A program made the position numbers and the translations under genes. The notes below the pieces were generated by a model. It worked only from the letters and a program-made list of their open reading frames with translations, did not search any database and was not told where the DNA came from. A DNA stretch of 63,227 nucleotides from Chloroflexota bacterium (GTDB lineage Bacteria > Chloroflexota > UBA11872): the NCBI GenBank assembly GCA_028873795.1, contig JAPPNP010000003.1:1-63227 (forward strand), read 5' to 3'. Of the stretch, positions 34,427-42,639 are shown piece after piece (positions within the stretch are counted from its first letter, which is position 1; the number at the start of each line of letters is the position of its first letter).

Positions 34427-35182
34427 GTGAGGTTTCCGAATCCGGTCTTGGCCACGCTGCGCCGAGGCGAAGTGTCCATTGGCTCCTGGCTCAACCTGGC
34501 GTCGCCGCTGGCCGCCGAGGTGATGGCGGTGGGCGGCTGCGAGTGGCTGGTGATCGACGCCGAGCATGCGCCTTGGGACCTGGGGATGATCACGGAAGGG
34601 CTGCGGGCCATCGAGTCTCAGGGGTGCGTGCCGCTGGTGCGCCCCTGGACCAACGATCCGGCCTGCTTCGGGCAGATCCTGGACGCCGGCGCCATGGGGC
34701 TGGTGGTCCCGCACGTGAGCACGGTCGAGCAGGCCGAGGCCATTGCCGAGGCGGTGCGCTATCCGCCCCGCGGGCACCGCTCGTCCGGAACGTCGCGCGC
34801 CACCATCGACCGCGCCTGGACCGCGCAGGCCAACGACAACCTGATCATCTGCCCCCAGATCGAAGACCTGGAGGGCGTTGCCAACACTCAGGCGATCATG
34901 GAGGTCGACGGCATGGACGTGGCCTACATCGGGCCGTCCGACCTGGCGCTGTCCATGGGGCTCACCAGCGCCGACATGTTCACCAACGCGGATCACGCGG
35001 ACGCGATCGCCAGAATCCTGGCGGGCGCGCAGGCCGCCGGAAAGCCTGCCGGCCTACCGGCGCCGAACGTGGACCGAGCGCGCGAGCTGATTGCGCAGGG
35101 GTTCACGATGATCGACTATTCGAGCGACTACCGCATATTGCAAGCCGCGCTGGCTGAGCAACTTGCGGCGGTGAAAGCCTGA
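34427..35182 (+). CDS. HpcH/HpaI family aldolase
   Basis: This metal-dependent class II pyruvate-type aldolase cleaves or forms 2-keto-4-hydroxy acids. The 251-aa product has the active-site parts IDAEHAPWDLG, VPLVRPW, GAMGLVVPHV and QIEDLEGVAN, then DVAYIGPSDLALSMGL. The GTG start at 34427 has GGAGGAC at a good distance. It overlaps the start of the malate-dehydrogenase-like gene (TGATG). Together they could handle a hydroxy/keto acid pathway, but the substrate is unknown. Confidence 0.92.
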   Translation: MRFPNPVLATLRRGEVSIGSWLNLASPLAAEVMAVGGCEWLVIDAEHAPWDLGMITEGLRAIESQGCVPLVRPWTNDPACFGQILDAGAMGLVVPHVSTVEQAEAIAEAVRYPPRGHRSSGTSRATIDRAWTAQANDNLIICPQIEDLEGVANTQAIMEVDGMDVAYIGPSDLALSMGLTSADMFTNADHADAIARILAGAQAAGKPAGLPAPNVDRARELIAQGFTMIDYSSDYRILQAALAEQLAAVKA

Positions 35183-36222
35183 TGGGCGCGGCGGGCGGCG
35201 TGAGCTATCTGACGTCCAACAAGGTCGCCGTGATGGGCGCGGCGGGCGCCGTGGGCTCGAACCTGGTCCAGGCGCTGCTGTCCACCGGCACGGCCAACAC
35301 CGTCGCCATGTACGACCCGTTCGGGCCCGGCCTGGAGGGCGCGGCGGAAGAGATCTACCACTGCGCCTTTCCCGGCGCCGACGTGACCTGGACGACGGAC
35401 GCGGGCGAGGCGCTGAACGGCGCGGCCTTTGTGCTCAGCTCCGGCGGCGCGCCGCGCCGCGAGGGCATGACGCGCGAGGACCTGCTCCGCGGCAACGCGG
35501 AGATCGCGGCACAGCTGGGACGCGACATCAACAGCCACGCGCCCGAAGCCAAGCTGGTGGTGATCGTGTTCAACCCGGCCGACGTCACCGGGCTGGTGAC
35601 GCTGGTGCACTCGGGACTGCCGCCGCAGCGCGTGACCACGCTGGCGGCCCTTGACAGCACGCGCTTGCAGACGCGCCTGGCGCAGCATTTCGGCGTGGCG
35701 CAGCACCTGGTGGACGGCTGCCGCACTTTTGGCGGGCATGGCCAGGAGATGGCGCTCTACAAGGGTGCGATTCAGATCGACGGGGTGCCACTCAACGACA
35801 TCGTGAACGGCGGCGCCCTCGCCAACGGCGTGGGGTTGGACGCCGACGGCTGGCAGGCGATCCGCGAGCACGTGCTGGGCGGCGGGGCGCGCGTGATCAA
35901 GCTGCGGGGGCGCTCGTCGTTCCAGTCGCCGGCGCACCTCACGGCGATGATGGTGCGGGCGGCCTGCGGCGGCGAGCCGTTCGAGTGGCCCTGCGGCGCC
36001 TTCGTGACCGGCGAGCCATATACCAACGTCATGATGGCCATGCCGACGACGCTCGGTCCCGGCGGGGTCGCCTGGCGGCTGCCGGAAGGCGACGCGGACG
36101 AGCGGGCCGAGCTGGACGCGGCCTACGCACACCTGCAGCATCTGCGCGACGAGACGATCGGCATGGGCCTGATCCCGGCCGTCGCCGATTGGGGCTCGGT
36201 GAACCCGCACCTGGGGGGCTGA
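35182..36222 (+). CDS. Malate/lactate dehydrogenase-like oxidoreductase
   Basis: The 346-aa product has the NAD-binding motif VAVMGAAGAVGSNLVQALL, the VIVFNPADVTGLV segment and LDSTRLQTRLA, all typical of the LDH/MDH superfamily. The catalytic His lies in TFGGHGQEMALY, where classic enzymes have GEHGD: the Glu and Asp are replaced. The Arg in LDSTR is kept. The substrate may differ from malate. The ATG overlaps the aldolase stop, so the two are translationally coupled. Confidence 0.88.
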   Translation: MGAAGGVSYLTSNKVAVMGAAGAVGSNLVQALLSTGTANTVAMYDPFGPGLEGAAEEIYHCAFPGADVTWTTDAGEALNGAAFVLSSGGAPRREGMTREDLLRGNAEIAAQLGRDINSHAPEAKLVVIVFNPADVTGLVTLVHSGLPPQRVTTLAALDSTRLQTRLAQHFGVAQHLVDGCRTFGGHGQEMALYKGAIQIDGVPLNDIVNGGALANGVGLDADGWQAIREHVLGGGARVIKLRGRSSFQSPAHLTAMMVRAACGGEPFEWPCGAFVTGEPYTNVMMAMPTTLGPGGVAWRLPEGDADERAELDAAYAHLQHLRDETIGMGLIPAVADWGSVNPHLGG

Positions 36223-36229
36223 CGCGGGG

Positions 36230-36688
36230 TCAGCCGTAGGTGCGCATCAACTCTTCGGGCGTGAGGCGGCCGGCGTTGGTGGCCGAGTAGACGGCCGCCT
36301 CGACGCGGCCGTCGGCGTCCAGCACGAAGGCGGTGGCCTGGAAGGCGCGGCGGCGCTCGAAGCGGTAGGCGCCCACCGCATCGAGGGCGTCGGGATAGGC
36401 CAGCTCGCCCACCAGCGGGAACTCGAGCCCCAGTCGCTCGGTGAGCGCCGCGATGTCCTCGCGCGAGTCGACGGAGAGGCCCACGACGTCGACGCCGATC
36501 GCGTCAAGGGTGTCGAGCAACCAGTTGTAGCCGGCCAACTGCCGGCGACAGTGCGATCACCAGTGGCCGCGGTAAAACAGCAGCGCCGTGCGCCGATCCC
36601 CGAGGTCGTCGGGCACGCGGAACGGCGTGCCGTCGCCCAGCACACCCTCCAGCGCCGGAAACGCATCGCCGAGGTTGAGTCGTGCCAT
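36230..36688 (-). CDS. Probable selenoprotein: redoxin with UxxC motif (UGA = Sec44)
   Basis: The reading frame from ATG 36688 (behind AAGGAG) encodes MARLNLGDAFPALEGVLG and reaches LLFYRGHW at residues 36-43. Next is TGA (36559-36557), then SHCRRQLAGY. In redoxins this position is the peroxidatic Cys of a WCxxC motif, so the codon probably means selenocysteine (UxxC). The frame continues to the stop at 36230, total 152 aa with conserved VVGLSVDS and ERLGLEFPLV. A hairpin with the SECIS layout follows the TGA. The alternative is a stop that leaves a 43-aa remnant. Confidence 0.8.
36530..36546 (-). promoter_or_regulatory. Candidate bacterial SECIS hairpin
   Basis: On the minus strand, GCCGGC-AGTTG-GCCGGC is a perfect 6-bp stem with a 5-base loop. 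It begins ten bases after the TGA at 36559-36557, so the loop starts 19 bases from the U of TGA. A G is the second loop base, followed by U. These distances and the G near the start of the loop fit the published bacterial SECIS consensus. Confidence 0.7.
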
Positions 36689-36776
36689 GTCTATGCTCTC
36701 CTTTCGTTCGCGACAGTATGACCGACGACCGCGGCGCGACCTCGAACCTAGAGGCTTTGTCCGCTAGGAGCCTCCA

Positions 36777-36809
36777 CCGTTCGTGGTGAGCCCGTCGAAC
36801 CATGAACGG
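36777..36809. repeat. CCGTTCGTGGTGAG...CCATGAACGG palindrome
   Basis: A 33-bp imperfect palindrome with arms CCGTTCGTGG and CCATGAACGG lies in the divergent gap between the selenoprotein and glutaredoxin-like genes. It is of the REP-like type, different from the other repeats in the window. Confidence 0.6.
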
Positions 36810-36899
36810 ATTCCCCGCCATTACCGACCGCGGCCCCGATTTGACACAATTGGGAGACGACCTTCCCGGTCAGCCGGGATCTCCCAAGGACAAAACTCC

Positions 36900-37247
36900 A
36901 TGGCAACGCAGTCCACCCCTGAGATCGTGGCGTATCTGAAGCCGGTTTGCGGCTGGAGCGCCGGCGTCCGCGCCGTCCTCGACAAGTACCACCTCGGCTA
37001 CGAGGACAAGGACATCATCAACAGCCCGATGAACTACCAGGAGATGGTGATCAAGAGCGGACAGCCGCTGTCACCGTGCGTGGTGGTTGACGGCCGCATG
37101 CTGGCCGACGTCAGCGGCGAAGAGGTCGAGGCCTGGCTGGCGGACAAGGGCTACATCGCCAAGAACAACTCGCCCACGCCGGTCCCCATCGACCGCGCCT
37201 GCGCCGACGAGGTCCACGCGGCGAACGTCTCGTTCGAGGACCTGTAG
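36900..37247 (+). CDS. Glutaredoxin-like monothiol protein
   Basis: The 115-aa product has a thioredoxin-fold start EIVAYLKPVCGWSAGVRAVL with Cys 17 followed by Gly-Trp-Ser, so it is monothiol (CGWS). GQPLSPCVVVDG contains the cis-Pro and another Cys. A glutaredoxin-like redox or iron-sulfur role is likely. The ATG at 36900 follows CCAAGGAC. It is divergent from the selenoprotein redoxin. Confidence 0.8.
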   Translation: MATQSTPEIVAYLKPVCGWSAGVRAVLDKYHLGYEDKDIINSPMNYQEMVIKSGQPLSPCVVVDGRMLADVSGEEVEAWLADKGYIAKNNSPTPVPIDRACADEVHAANVSFEDL

Positions 37248-37359
37248 CGCCGCCTTTCGCGGTCCGAGTCACCGCTGCCGGCGGGAGTCTTGAGCTGGAG
37301 AAGTCGGTTCGTTGTCCTGACCTGCGGCGAAAATGCTCTAGCGCTTGGTAGCTTTGCGG

Positions 37360-37632
37360 ATGAAGACGATCACGGTGTCGGTTGACGAGGAAACTTACCG
37401 GCTCGCCTCCGTAAAGGCGGCCGAGCGCGGCACGTCGGTTTCGGCGCTGGTTCACGACTCCCTGATTGCCCTTGCGCAAGATGAGATAGCCGAGCCCGAG
37501 TTCAACCGACTGCACCGCCTCCAGAATGAGACGCTGGCCGCCATCCACGCCCGGGGCGGCGGTTTGCGGTCATTGGACAACCTGCCGCGCGGCGACCTGC
37601 ACCAGCGCGATCCGGCTGCCCATCAGAACTAG
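37360..37632 (+). CDS. Ribbon-helix-helix antitoxin (VapB-like), orphan
   Basis: This ~90-aa protein begins MKTITVSVDEETYRLASVKA and AERGTSVSALVHDSL, a ribbon-helix-helix DNA-binding motif. GTG 37345 is five codons upstream in frame. The C-terminus ends in RGDLHQRDPAAHQN where a VapB is usually overlapped by a vapC start. No PIN-domain gene follows in the next 180 bp. It is probably a solitary antitoxin or a remnant. Confidence 0.75.
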   Translation: MKTITVSVDEETYRLASVKAAERGTSVSALVHDSLIALAQDEIAEPEFNRLHRLQNETLAAIHARGGGLRSLDNLPRGDLHQRDPAAHQN

Positions 37633-37816
37633 CCGGGATTCTCCACGGTCGGGAAAGACGGATGCCGACGATCGGCGGAGGCGCCGCCCGCTCCCCCTCT
37701 AAGCCACGTCCACCCGAGCCACTTCGATCGATCGCGCGACGACTTGCCTAAGCGCCGCGCATCCAACGATGCCGTTACCCTAGTTATCGAGCATTGCCGC
37801 ATGTACGCTGGGTGAG

Positions 37817-39898
37817 TTGACCGGGCGGGAAGGTCGCTGCGCTTTCCCAGACACCGAGAAGACTCTCCTGCGCCCCACTCGACTCATCACCCTGGCCGTC
37901 GCCCTGTTGCTCGCGGCGGTCGCGACGGCTCCCGCCGCCGCGCGCGAGCTCGGATTTGGCGTGGCGGCCACGGCGCAGGTGACGGCCGTGCGCTACTACG
38001 CCGAGTTGCAGCACAACATCCTGGATCTGTCGGGCAACTTCACCAACGGCGCCTCCTATGAGGCCAACTTTCTGGCGAACTTCGATCGGACCGGCGGGGT
38101 CGAGCGTTGGGGATTCCCAACATCGGAGGTCTTCGAGGAAACCCGCGGCACGCTGACGCAGTACTACCAGCGCGGCGTCGTGGATTGGAAGCCGCCGCCG
38201 CAGGGTGGACGGCACACGTTCCAGCGCCGCCTGGCGTGGGACCACCTGGGGGGCGGGCTCGGCGGGTCGGTCGACCAGGGCGTGGAGCCGGGCTTCACCA
38301 ACCCGCATGCGGGCGAGGTCTTGGGTCCGTGGGGGCACAAGGCGGCGAACGTGTCGGTGGAGGGCGTCGCCATTGGGTTCGCGGACTTCTTCCATCGACT
38401 GGGCGGGGTGCACTCTTTCGGCTTTCCCAAGACGGACGCGCGACGCGACAACCACCCGCGAGCCGTGCTGCACGACCCCGGGCGCCCGGTAGACAGCCGC
38501 ATTCGGCAGTACTTCCAAGCGGCCGTGCTGGAATTTCACCCGGAGTCCGCGGTGGCGCCGGTCAAGCTTCGCCTGCTGGGCGATACGCTTCGCAATCGCC
38601 GATATCCCGACAGCTCGTGGGAGCAATATCGCGCGTTCACGTCCAAGCCGCCGTTCAGCGTCGGCGATCACGCCCGCCTGCACCTGCCCGGGGCGGGCGC
38701 CGCGGAGGCGGAGGCCGGAACCGTGTCCGGCACGGTGGAGTCCCTGCAACCGTCGTTGCTGCGAATCGAGACCGACATGGGCTGTGGCTCCGGCTTCTTC
38801 GTCACTGACGACGGGTACGCCGTGACCAACTGGCATGTCGTGGAGGGCGCCCAGTCGATCACAGCCACGACCTTCAGCCAGCACCGAGCCACGGCCACGG
38901 TGGTGGCTGCAAACGCCGAGGTCGATCTGGCGCTGCTGGCCATCGACGGGCTGACCAGATCGGCGCCGGTCACCTGGGGCAGTTCGGGCAGCGTGCCGCT
39001 TGGATCGCAACTCGTCGCCATGGGGTACGGCGCCACGTTGACGGGCGAGGGCCCGAACTGCGCGGTCAATCCAACCGTGACCACGGGCTTGCTGTCGAAC
39101 CGCATCAACCTTCCCGACGGGAGCTACCTGCAGACCGACGCCGCGCTCAATCCGGGCAACAGCGGTGGGCCGGTGGCGACCGTGGGCGGACACGTGGTCG
39201 GGATTACGGTCGGGTCGCTGAGCGACCTGCAAAACACGAACTTCCTGATCCCGAGCGAGCGTGCGGTACCCGTGATTGTCTCGTGGCTGGAGACCATCGG
39301 CAGCGGCGGCGAGACGTCCCTTCCATCCCCCCAGCCAGTTGTGCTCTTCAGTCGCGCCCGTGTTGAATGTCAAGACAGCTACGAAACCGAGCTGACCCCG
39401 GCGTTCGCCTATGGCCGAGAACTGACACTACACGCAACGGTGACCCTGCATGAGAATCCTGGACGGAAAGTCCCGATCATCGATATCAATCTACGCAGCG
39501 CCCACGATGAGGACTGGGAGCGCCACGACCGCATCACCATTGGCCGACACGGCAGAAAGAGCATTCCGGAGACCGATAGCTTTGTCATGACATGGGACCG
39601 ATTCTCCGATGACGCCAACACCATCATTAAGGCGTGGCCTTGGGGGCAGATTGCAGCCATCGACTACGAGCGTCCGTTTTCCATCCGCTTCACCTACGGC
39701 AGCGGCTGGGTTGGCCTGTCGATCAATGGAGAGACGGTGTGGGAGGAAGAGGACGTGCCCTACGGCCGCGAGGCGCTCATCAGCCTGGAATGCAGCAATT
39801 GGGGAGAGGGCGGCAGCGTCACGTTCACGAACGTGCGGCTGGAAGGCTATCCGCTGGCGCCGGCAGCGACGGTGAGGGCGCCGCACCCCTCGTCCTAG
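37817..39898 (+). CDS. Secreted trypsin-like serine protease
   Basis: The 693-aa product has a signal region (LITLAVALLLAAVATAPAAA, residues about 22-41). Two repeated N-terminal modules follow, GGVERWGFPTSEVFEET and GGVHSFGFPKTDARRD with QYYQ/QYFQ partners, which resemble LGFP-like cell-wall repeats. The S1 protease domain has His 340 (TNWHVVEGA), Asp 370 (EVDLALLAI) and Ser 449 (NPGNSGGPV). The last ~190 residues form a beta-rich lectin-like domain, unrecognised. The start is a weak TTG; it could start further in. It is exported and probably surface-bound. Confidence 0.85.
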   Translation: MTGREGRCAFPDTEKTLLRPTRLITLAVALLLAAVATAPAAARELGFGVAATAQVTAVRYYAELQHNILDLSGNFTNGASYEANFLANFDRTGGVERWGFPTSEVFEETRGTLTQYYQRGVVDWKPPPQGGRHTFQRRLAWDHLGGGLGGSVDQGVEPGFTNPHAGEVLGPWGHKAANVSVEGVAIGFADFFHRLGGVHSFGFPKTDARRDNHPRAVLHDPGRPVDSRIRQYFQAAVLEFHPESAVAPVKLRLLGDTLRNRRYPDSSWEQYRAFTSKPPFSVGDHARLHLPGAGAAEAEAGTVSGTVESLQPSLLRIETDMGCGSGFFVTDDGYAVTNWHVVEGAQSITATTFSQHRATATVVAANAEVDLALLAIDGLTRSAPVTWGSSGSVPLGSQLVAMGYGATLTGEGPNCAVNPTVTTGLLSNRINLPDGSYLQTDAALNPGNSGGPVATVGGHVVGITVGSLSDLQNTNFLIPSERAVPVIVSWLETIGSGGETSLPSPQPVVLFSRARVECQDSYETELTPAFAYGRELTLHATVTLHENPGRKVPIIDINLRSAHDEDWERHDRITIGRHGRKSIPETDSFVMTWDRFSDDANTIIKAWPWGQIAAIDYERPFSIRFTYGSGWVGLSINGETVWEEEDVPYGREALISLECSNWGEGGSVTFTNVRLEGYPLAPAATVRAPHPSS

Positions 39899-39912
39899 GC
39901 GTCGCCCGCGAA

Positions 39913-40067
39913 GAGACCCTTGCCAAATCCGGTAGGGCCGGGGCTGAGACCCGCCCGACGCTGGTCCCCCGACACGCCTCCATAGTCGACCGGACTGGAT
40001 TCCGGCCCCGTATCGCGTACGGGGAAGGCTCTCCGCCGGAATGACGGAGGGATTACGCAAAGGTCTC
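39913..40067. repeat. MITE-like copy 4 with nested palindrome
   Basis: GAGACCCTTGC (39913-39923) and GCAAAGGTCTC (40057-40067) bound a 155-bp unit. Inside, CCCCGTATCGCGTACGGGG again lies in the loop of a GATTCCGG/CCGGAATGAC stem. It lies between the protease gene and pheT. Confidence 0.75.
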
Positions 40068-40113
40068 ACAGATAGATGGGGCCCGAGGCGGACTGCTCTG
40101 CCGCGCGTTCGGT

Positions 40114-42636
40114 TCAGCTCCGCAAGTCTGCTCCCAGCCGGTGCTGGAGGGCTCGGATGACGCGGTTGTGCGCCTTGTCCGCTTCCTTGTCGGTGAGCGT
40201 GCGGTCTGGGGCGGCGTAGCTGAGGGCGTAGGCCAGGCTGCGTTTGCCCGCGGCGATTTGCTCGCCGCGATATTCGTCGAACATGCGCACGGCGGTCAAC
40301 AGCGGGCGCCCGGCACGCCGGATGGTTTCCAGCACCTCGGCCTGCGTGACGCCCTCGTCCACCACGACGGCCAGATCGCGCAGCGCGGCGGGGTAGTCCG
40401 ACCAGGCCGCGAACGACGGCGGGCCGGCCGAGGCCTCCCGCAGCGCCGCCACGTCTACCAGCAGCGCCCAGGCGCGTTCGTCGAGTCCATAGGCCGCGGC
40501 CACGTCGGGTTCGATGGCGCCATAGGCGGCCACCGTCCGTCGGCCCTGCATGGCTCCGGCCGCCTGGCCCGGCGTGAACGTCGGATGCCGGACCTCGTCG
40601 TGGGCGACCGTGGACAGGTCAACGCCCGACCGCGCCAGCACTTCGTCGACGATGCCGCGGACGAAGGGAAGCTCGACGGTCGCCGTCTCATTCCAGCGCC
40701 CGGCGCTCAGGCGCTCGCCGATCACAGCGGTGAGCAGCAGCGGTTCGTCCGGCAGGTCGTCCGCGCGCGGCAAGAACGTCGGCTGGCACTCGAAGAGCAG
40801 CAGGTCGCGGTCGGTGTGGCGGCGATTCGCGCGCAGGGTCTCGAGCATCGTTGAAAGGCCCGTCAGCCGAAGCGTCGACTCGTCGGATGAGAGGGGATTG
40901 CGGATTTGCAGCGGCGCCCGGTGCAGCGGCAGCAGGCGGTCGGTGAGCGCGCGCCCAGCGTCGTTCATCGCCGAGCGGTGGACTTCATCCCAGGTTTCGG
41001 CGTCGCCCAGCGGCGACTCGAGATCGGCATCTAGCAGGTCGGGCGACACCAGCCGCGCCAGGCGAGCCTCGCTGGTGAGCGCGTAGGTCACGCACTCGGT
41101 GAATCCAAGGCCAATCATCACGTCCCGCAGCTCGTCGTCGCGCGGGTCGAGCTCGCCCGGCACCACGTCCGTCACGCCGCCGGTGGGCAGCGTGTTGGGA
41201 ATGCGGTCGTAGCCGAGCAGGCGGGCCACCTCTTCCACCACGTCGGCGGGCGTGGTCACGTCGCGGCGCCAGAACGGCGGCTGCACGTGCAACAGGTCGT
41301 CAGTCTCCGTCACGTCGAAGGCCAGCGCCTCGAGGGCGCGCCGCACCTCGGCGCGCTCGTAGGCTAGGCCCATCAGGTGTTCGATGCGGTCGAAATGGAG
41401 CGAAACCGGCTCGGGCCCGGAGGGCGACGGGTAGGCGTCGGCCGAGAGAAACTCGCCGCGCCCCGCGCCGATGGACTCGATGAGCTGCACGCAGCGACGC
41501 AGCGCGGGTTCGGTGAGTTCCGGCGGCAGGCCCTTCTCGAAGCGACGCGAGGCCTCGCTGCGCAGCGCCAGCCGGTGCGCGGTGCGGCGAATGCTCACGG
41601 GGTCGAACGTGGCCGATTCCAGAAGCACCGTGGACGTGGCGTCGGTGACCTCGGTCGCCAGCCCGCCCATCACGCCCGCCAACGCCACCGGGCCCTCGCC
41701 GTCAACGATGCAAAGCGTCTCGCCGGTCAACTCGCGGTCCTGCCCGTCCAGCGACACCAGCCGCTCGCCCGGCCGGGCCGTGCGGACGCCGATGAGGCCG
41801 CCGCGGATCGTGTCCCAGTCAAACGCGTGCAGCGGCTGCCCGGTTTCCAGCATCACGTAGTTGGTCACGTCGACAATCGTGTTGATCGGCCGCATGCCCG
41901 CCAGCTCCAGCCGCTTGCGCAGCCAGGCGGGCGACTCAGTCACCTGGATGTCGCGGACGAACGCCGCCGAGTAGCGGGCGCAGAGCGCCGGGTCGTCGAT
42001 GACCAGTTCGACCGTCGGCCACGGCTCACCGTCGCCTTCCCGAGCGCCAGGGATCGGCGAGCTGACCTCGGCGCCGAAGAGCGCGGCGGCCTCGCGCGCA
42101 ATGCCCAGCACCGAGAGGGCGTCGGGCCGGTTGGCCTTGAGTTCGAACTCGATCACCTCGTCGCCGAGGACCTCGGTCAAGGGCCGACCGACCGGGGCGT
42201 CGGGCTCCAGGATCAGGATGCCCTCGTGGTCGTCGCTCAGCCCGAGTTCGCGGTTGGAGCAGAGCATGCCGCGCGATACGACGCCGCGAATCTTGGTCGG
42301 CTTCAGCTCCTTGAGCCGTGGCTCGTCCGAGTAGGCGTCCCACAGACGCGCGCCCTCGTGCGCGAAGGCGATCTTGTCGCCGACGGCGAAGTTCCACGCG
42401 CCGCAGACCACCTGGATCTCGTCGGCCCCGGTGGTCACGGTCGGCAGATTGAGCCGGTCGGCGTTGGGATGCGGGTCGAGACGCACGACCTCGCCCACCA
42501 CCACGCGGTCCCAGTGCTCGCCGGCGCGATGAATCTCGGCGACCTCGAATCCCGCGTCGGTCAGCCGCCCCGCGACCTCGTCAACGGGCGCGCCGACGCT
42601 CGCCAATTCACACAGCCACTCGAAGGGAACGCGCAC
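40114..42636 (-). CDS. pheT: Phenylalanyl-tRNA synthetase beta subunit
   Basis: PheT forms a heterotetramer with PheS to charge tRNA-Phe. The 840-aa product has an N-terminal tRNA-binding (EMAP-like) domain (VVVGEVVRLDPHPNADRL and VVCGAWNFAVGD). The B3/B4 editing region, the B5 domain, a class II core and a C-terminal FDX-ACB domain (DYPAALRDLAVVVDEGV) follow. The start is the ATG at 42636, 3 bp after the pheS stop. Confidence 0.97.
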   Translation of the reverse strand: MRVPFEWLCELASVGAPVDEVAGRLTDAGFEVAEIHRAGEHWDRVVVGEVVRLDPHPNADRLNLPTVTTGADEIQVVCGAWNFAVGDKIAFAHEGARLWDAYSDEPRLKELKPTKIRGVVSRGMLCSNRELGLSDDHEGILILEPDAPVGRPLTEVLGDEVIEFELKANRPDALSVLGIAREAAALFGAEVSSPIPGAREGDGEPWPTVELVIDDPALCARYSAAFVRDIQVTESPAWLRKRLELAGMRPINTIVDVTNYVMLETGQPLHAFDWDTIRGGLIGVRTARPGERLVSLDGQDRELTGETLCIVDGEGPVALAGVMGGLATEVTDATSTVLLESATFDPVSIRRTAHRLALRSEASRRFEKGLPPELTEPALRRCVQLIESIGAGRGEFLSADAYPSPSGPEPVSLHFDRIEHLMGLAYERAEVRRALEALAFDVTETDDLLHVQPPFWRRDVTTPADVVEEVARLLGYDRIPNTLPTGGVTDVVPGELDPRDDELRDVMIGLGFTECVTYALTSEARLARLVSPDLLDADLESPLGDAETWDEVHRSAMNDAGRALTDRLLPLHRAPLQIRNPLSSDESTLRLTGLSTMLETLRANRRHTDRDLLLFECQPTFLPRADDLPDEPLLLTAVIGERLSAGRWNETATVELPFVRGIVDEVLARSGVDLSTVAHDEVRHPTFTPGQAAGAMQGRRTVAAYGAIEPDVAAAYGLDERAWALLVDVAALREASAGPPSFAAWSDYPAALRDLAVVVDEGVTQAEVLETIRRAGRPLLTAVRMFDEYRGEQIAAGKRSLAYALSYAAPDRTLTDKEADKAHNRVIRALQHRLGADLRS

Positions 42637-42639
42637 GGG

